DNA from: Megalonaias nervosa
Taxonomy: Eukaryota > Mollusca > Bivalvia > Unionida > Unionidae
Assembly: GCA_016617855.1 (NCBI GenBank)
Contig: JAECUM010003225.1
Location: 23,581 to 87,580 of the forward strand
DNA: 64,000 nt
Direction: 5' to 3'
The position numbers were made by a program, and so were the translations under genes. Shown here piece by piece: positions 60,770 to 64,000 of the stretch. Below the pieces are notes generated by a model. The model did not search any database and was not told the DNA's origin. It saw only the letters and a program-made list of their open reading frames with translations. The number at the start of each line of letters is the position of its first letter. The first letter of the stretch is position 1.

Positions 60770-62925
60770 GAATAACCTGGACAAAGATATTCCATCACAT
60801 TATTTTTCTTGCATGTTGTGATCATATAAAATATGCCCAGATATTAGAGAGAGAAAGAGAGGTTTCGGGATGATTGTAGTCTGTATTGTAGTGTGTATTG
60901 TTTAGTTACCTGACGATTGTGATCTTGTTCATGTACAAGGGCAATACTATATTCTTTTATCCATTAATACCACTTAGTAAACAGTTCCTTCTGCTTTTAG
61001 TTAGGGTATCCATTTATCGAACCACATGACTTTGCAGTGTTATTTGCATGTTAATTAAATATGCTACAGCTTTGATCAGGTTATTTCCAGATAACACTTG
61101 TTTGAGAGCAAGATTTGGCAGACCAGATCAAATTTTCAGGACAGCGTCATTAAATGTAGGTAAAAGTATCTAATTCATTTAAAATACTTCACGTGAAACA
61201 AATTAGGTATTTTTTAGTTACATTAAATGATGCTGACCTGAAAACTTACTGAGTTTCAGATAGGATAAAATTTGCAATGTTGTATGGGATGTGCTTTAGT
61301 GGAAAGGCGAAGCAGAGGTATTGATCTGACCTCGTCTTATGCTCAGCATCGACTTATAAAGGGATGAAGGATGGAAAATTCACAAAATTTGCAAATTCAT
61401 CTTATACTCCTTATCAACTTATAGGCTGGCAAATTCGGTATACAGTTTACATACTTTTGATAATATATTAGCGCCAGTTGCACATAACTGAATTTGTGTT
61501 GTAATGGTGTACTAAATTTGTAGTCTTCATTTATTTGGAATTATAGAACATGTTGGCATTTTATCACAAACTCATGTGTAACAGTACCAAATAACATCAC
61601 TTTCAATAAAAGAATCCCTTGGCTGTTGCCACAAACGTTAATTGTCAAAGTGAATTTTGCTAACCTATTTCTTCATCAACCTGGAGAAAATGAGAGTCTG
61701 GGGATCATGACCCACAATGAATTTTTGATCATTCTGTCTGATTTTAATTAGTTCATAAATACTTTTGGTTGCAGATTTTAGACAGGTTTTGGAGTCCATG
61801 CATGCTTCAGATATTCCATGTTTTCTTTGGCATGTCTACAAAAATATAATCTTATTTCAAATTGTACTTATTTAAACCAGCCACAATGGGTGTAAGTCTT
61901 GAAATGTGCAGAGTGATACAGCTTGTTTGTGTCTGTTTTGTTTATAGTTGGATTGTGATCAGTGTTGCCCTTGTCCAAGTACTTGAGTTCTGTAATAGGA
62001 ACCTTAAAGAATTTATTTGTATCAGTAAAATTTGGATCTCTAAAATATAATTTTTGTCTGTTGACGGGTGTATTGCAAAGGTAGCTATTAGGTGAATGTC
62101 TAATATTCTGTGCAGTTGTATCTTTGCAATAGTTTGTCATGCACTTTGCACAGATCCAAATAAAATGATGCACTGTTAAACTTGCTGGAGATCATCAAAT
62201 GACTCAAACATCATTTTCTTGATATTTGTTATGTTGGATACTCCTTAGCAAATTTGCAGCCTACATGTTAGTTCTGATAGTCTCTTCAGAATTCATTGAG
62301 TAGGGGTGGGTCATCAAAACTTCCTTACCCTGGTATGGGTGTTTACTAGCCAGGTATGGTCCTATATTATGTCACTATAATTAGTTTTATTGCTTGCAAA
62401 TCTCATATTTTAATTTTAACTTGAACTTGACATTTAGTTTCATTACCAAGTGTTGCAATTTCACAGTTCTGGTTGTGATTTATGTATTGACTGTTAAACA
62501 GACATGTGCCTTTGTATTGCCAAAACCTCATTTCTACAAAATTTCTAGTGTCTCATTTTGTATTAGGGTAAAGAGATATCACATATACTAAAATCACAAG
62601 TAAAGTGGTTTCATGTAAGTTTTAATATTATTAGTCCATACCTAACAAAGTTACAGGTGCAGAGGATATGGAAGAAAAGCTTTTGAGGCTGTATATGAGA
62701 AGGGGGATAAAAGTCTTGATGTGATAAATTTGTCATCTAATTGTACCTTTTTCTTCACTTTTTCACTCTTACTTTTTCACTTTCAGCATTAAATGGTAGT
62801 ACAACATTAATTTTTTTAAGGATCCCTGCACAGTAAAGTCATTGGAGCCCTTCAGTAATCTGATTCATTCAGCCATCTGTCCATCAGTAATTTAGTTTAT
62901 AGTTTAATATTGTTGAGACCTCAGA
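60349..62925. other. 3' flank; (AT)n microsatellite at 60727-60767
   Basis: Apart from the AT run, no gene or repeat family was recognised. Short open frames near 61862-62173 and 62394-62591 look random. Confidence 0.5.
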
Positions 62926-62929
62926 AAAG

Positions 62930-63700
62930 TTTGATGTTCAGTCTTATATGTTGTCAATTATAGGAGTTACGGCCCCTGGTTTCCCCATCCAACCAACTTT
63001 CAGTTCCACAGCTTTTGCAAGTATTGTTGGATTCAATCAAATTGGGTATGCAGCTTTATATGGATGAAACTTTAAAAAATATTGTATTTTCATGGTTCTA
63101 CTACATCGCTTTCTGTCCCTAGATTGCCTAATGTCTTAACTTAGGTTTCTGTTAAATAATTTTAACAAGGTTTTTGGGATTTCAACCAGATTTGCTTTGC
63201 AGCTTTATATTGACAAGTTTTTGATGGAGTTTTGTTCTTAGCATTACCTTACTTAATTTACAAGAGTTATACACCATAATTACCTGTGATTACCTATTCT
63301 CCTGACTTTGGTGTCCAAGCATAATTTTTGCAAGGGTTGTTAGAGTTCAACCCAATTTTGACATAAAGGTGATGAAATCCTGAATAAGTTGTTTCTAGTG
63401 TCCCAAATTGGTATTTTCAGGAGTTGCATCCCCTGATTTCTAATCAGGCTAAATTTGGTTTCTGTGGCAGAAATTTACTAAGGATTGTTGAATTTCATTA
63501 AAATTAGCATGCACATCATATTGATCTGACTCAGTATGAATTTGATTTCTAATATTCTGTGCAGTACTTAGGCCCATAGTTGCCAGTCCTCCTGACTTTA
63601 GTTTCCATGTCATAATGTTAACAAAAATTTTTGGATTTCATGAATATTTGGCATGCAGCTTATATTGATAAAACTCTTTGATGCATCTCTCATGAGCAGC
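62930..63700. repeat. Degenerate tandem repeat, period about 150-250 bp
   Basis: Modules 'ggagttacggcccctg' / 'ggagttgcatcccctg', 'tttccacagc / tgtccaagcataatttttgcaa', 'ttgttggattcaat' and 'atgcagctttatattgataaaac' recur at least four times. Confidence 0.7.
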
Positions 63701-63879
63701 TGTAGTTCATTTGAGTCCACATTGGACAAAGCAGTCATCTGGTGGCAGCATCATCATCTGCAATAGTTTTATAAGGTTTTGATACCAGTTTTTCATTTGC
63801 TTATATTTACTCCTTCCGTTGTAGATTTTCTTCATACTTACTACTTAGGATGAATCATTGTGAAGCTAAGATAATTCAT

Positions 63880-64000
63880 TGTTGTTGTTGTTGTTATAGG
63901 GTTTAACGCCATTTTTCAGCACAAGATAGGCTATACATGGCGGCCAGTATTAATGGTGGAGGAAGAACCCTGGAAAATCCCGGGAAGAACCACCGACCCA
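63880..64000 (-). mobile_element. tRNA-Leu-like SINE, minus copy cut by the window end
   Basis: Begins with a (GTT)n tail, then 'ataggctatacatggcggccagtatt' and 'ggtggaggaagaacc', the reverse complement of the 3' body of the SINE at 53854. The head lies beyond the window. Confidence 0.92.

Overview
This is eukaryotic, AT-rich, intron-heavy DNA with one recognisable host gene and dense repeats. GT-AG introns of many kilobases, tRNA-derived SINEs, DIRS-type tyrosine-recombinase retrotransposons, and hAT and pogo-type DNA transposons point to an invertebrate. The SINE layouts and the satellite styles (for example repeats carrying 'gccatcttgaaaatcttg') resemble those I know from molluscs, most likely a bivalve. 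The species cannot be fixed from sequence alone.

Host gene. Ten exons on the + strand (12287 to 57406) join in frame into 469 codons plus a stop. They encode the C-terminal part of SERAC1, an alpha/beta-hydrolase-like lipase protein with a GHSMG nucleophile elbow, involved in phosphatidylglycerol remodelling at the mitochondria/ER interface. The N-terminal exons (about 185 residues compared with the vertebrate protein) were not found and probably lie upstream of the window. Splice phases agree at every junction, so no internal exon is missing. Introns occupy over 43 kb and hold most of the repeats.

Layout. 0-5 kb: little that is recognisable, with degenerate short repeats at 2.05-2.9 kb. 5.1-11.7 kb: a broken DIRS retrotransposon, interrupted by a pogo-like DNA transposon (6704-11440), itself interrupted by a hAT element (7638-9966) with an uninterrupted 596-residue transposase. 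12.3-57.4 kb: SERAC1. Its introns hold SINEs and a Harbinger-type MITE (intron 1), a sense DIRS remnant (intron 2), an antisense deleted DIRS remnant, a TA-flanked element and a two-monomer satellite (intron 3), foldback elements and another TA-flanked element (intron 4), a nested element with 10-bp target duplications (intron 6), a 37-bp inverted-repeat pair 6.3 kb apart enclosing a SWIM-zinc-finger transposase relic (intron 7), a pogo element with a CENP-B-like DNA-binding relic (intron 8), and minisatellites plus a SINE (intron 9). 57.4-64 kb: 3' flank with SINEs and long degenerate tandem repeats.

There is no operon-like or defence-like gene cluster. The most informative signals are the three-level nested insertion with a preserved empty-site paralogue, the intact hAT transposase, and a 37-bp minisatellite that appears to be an amplified piece of the DIRS RNase H coding sequence.
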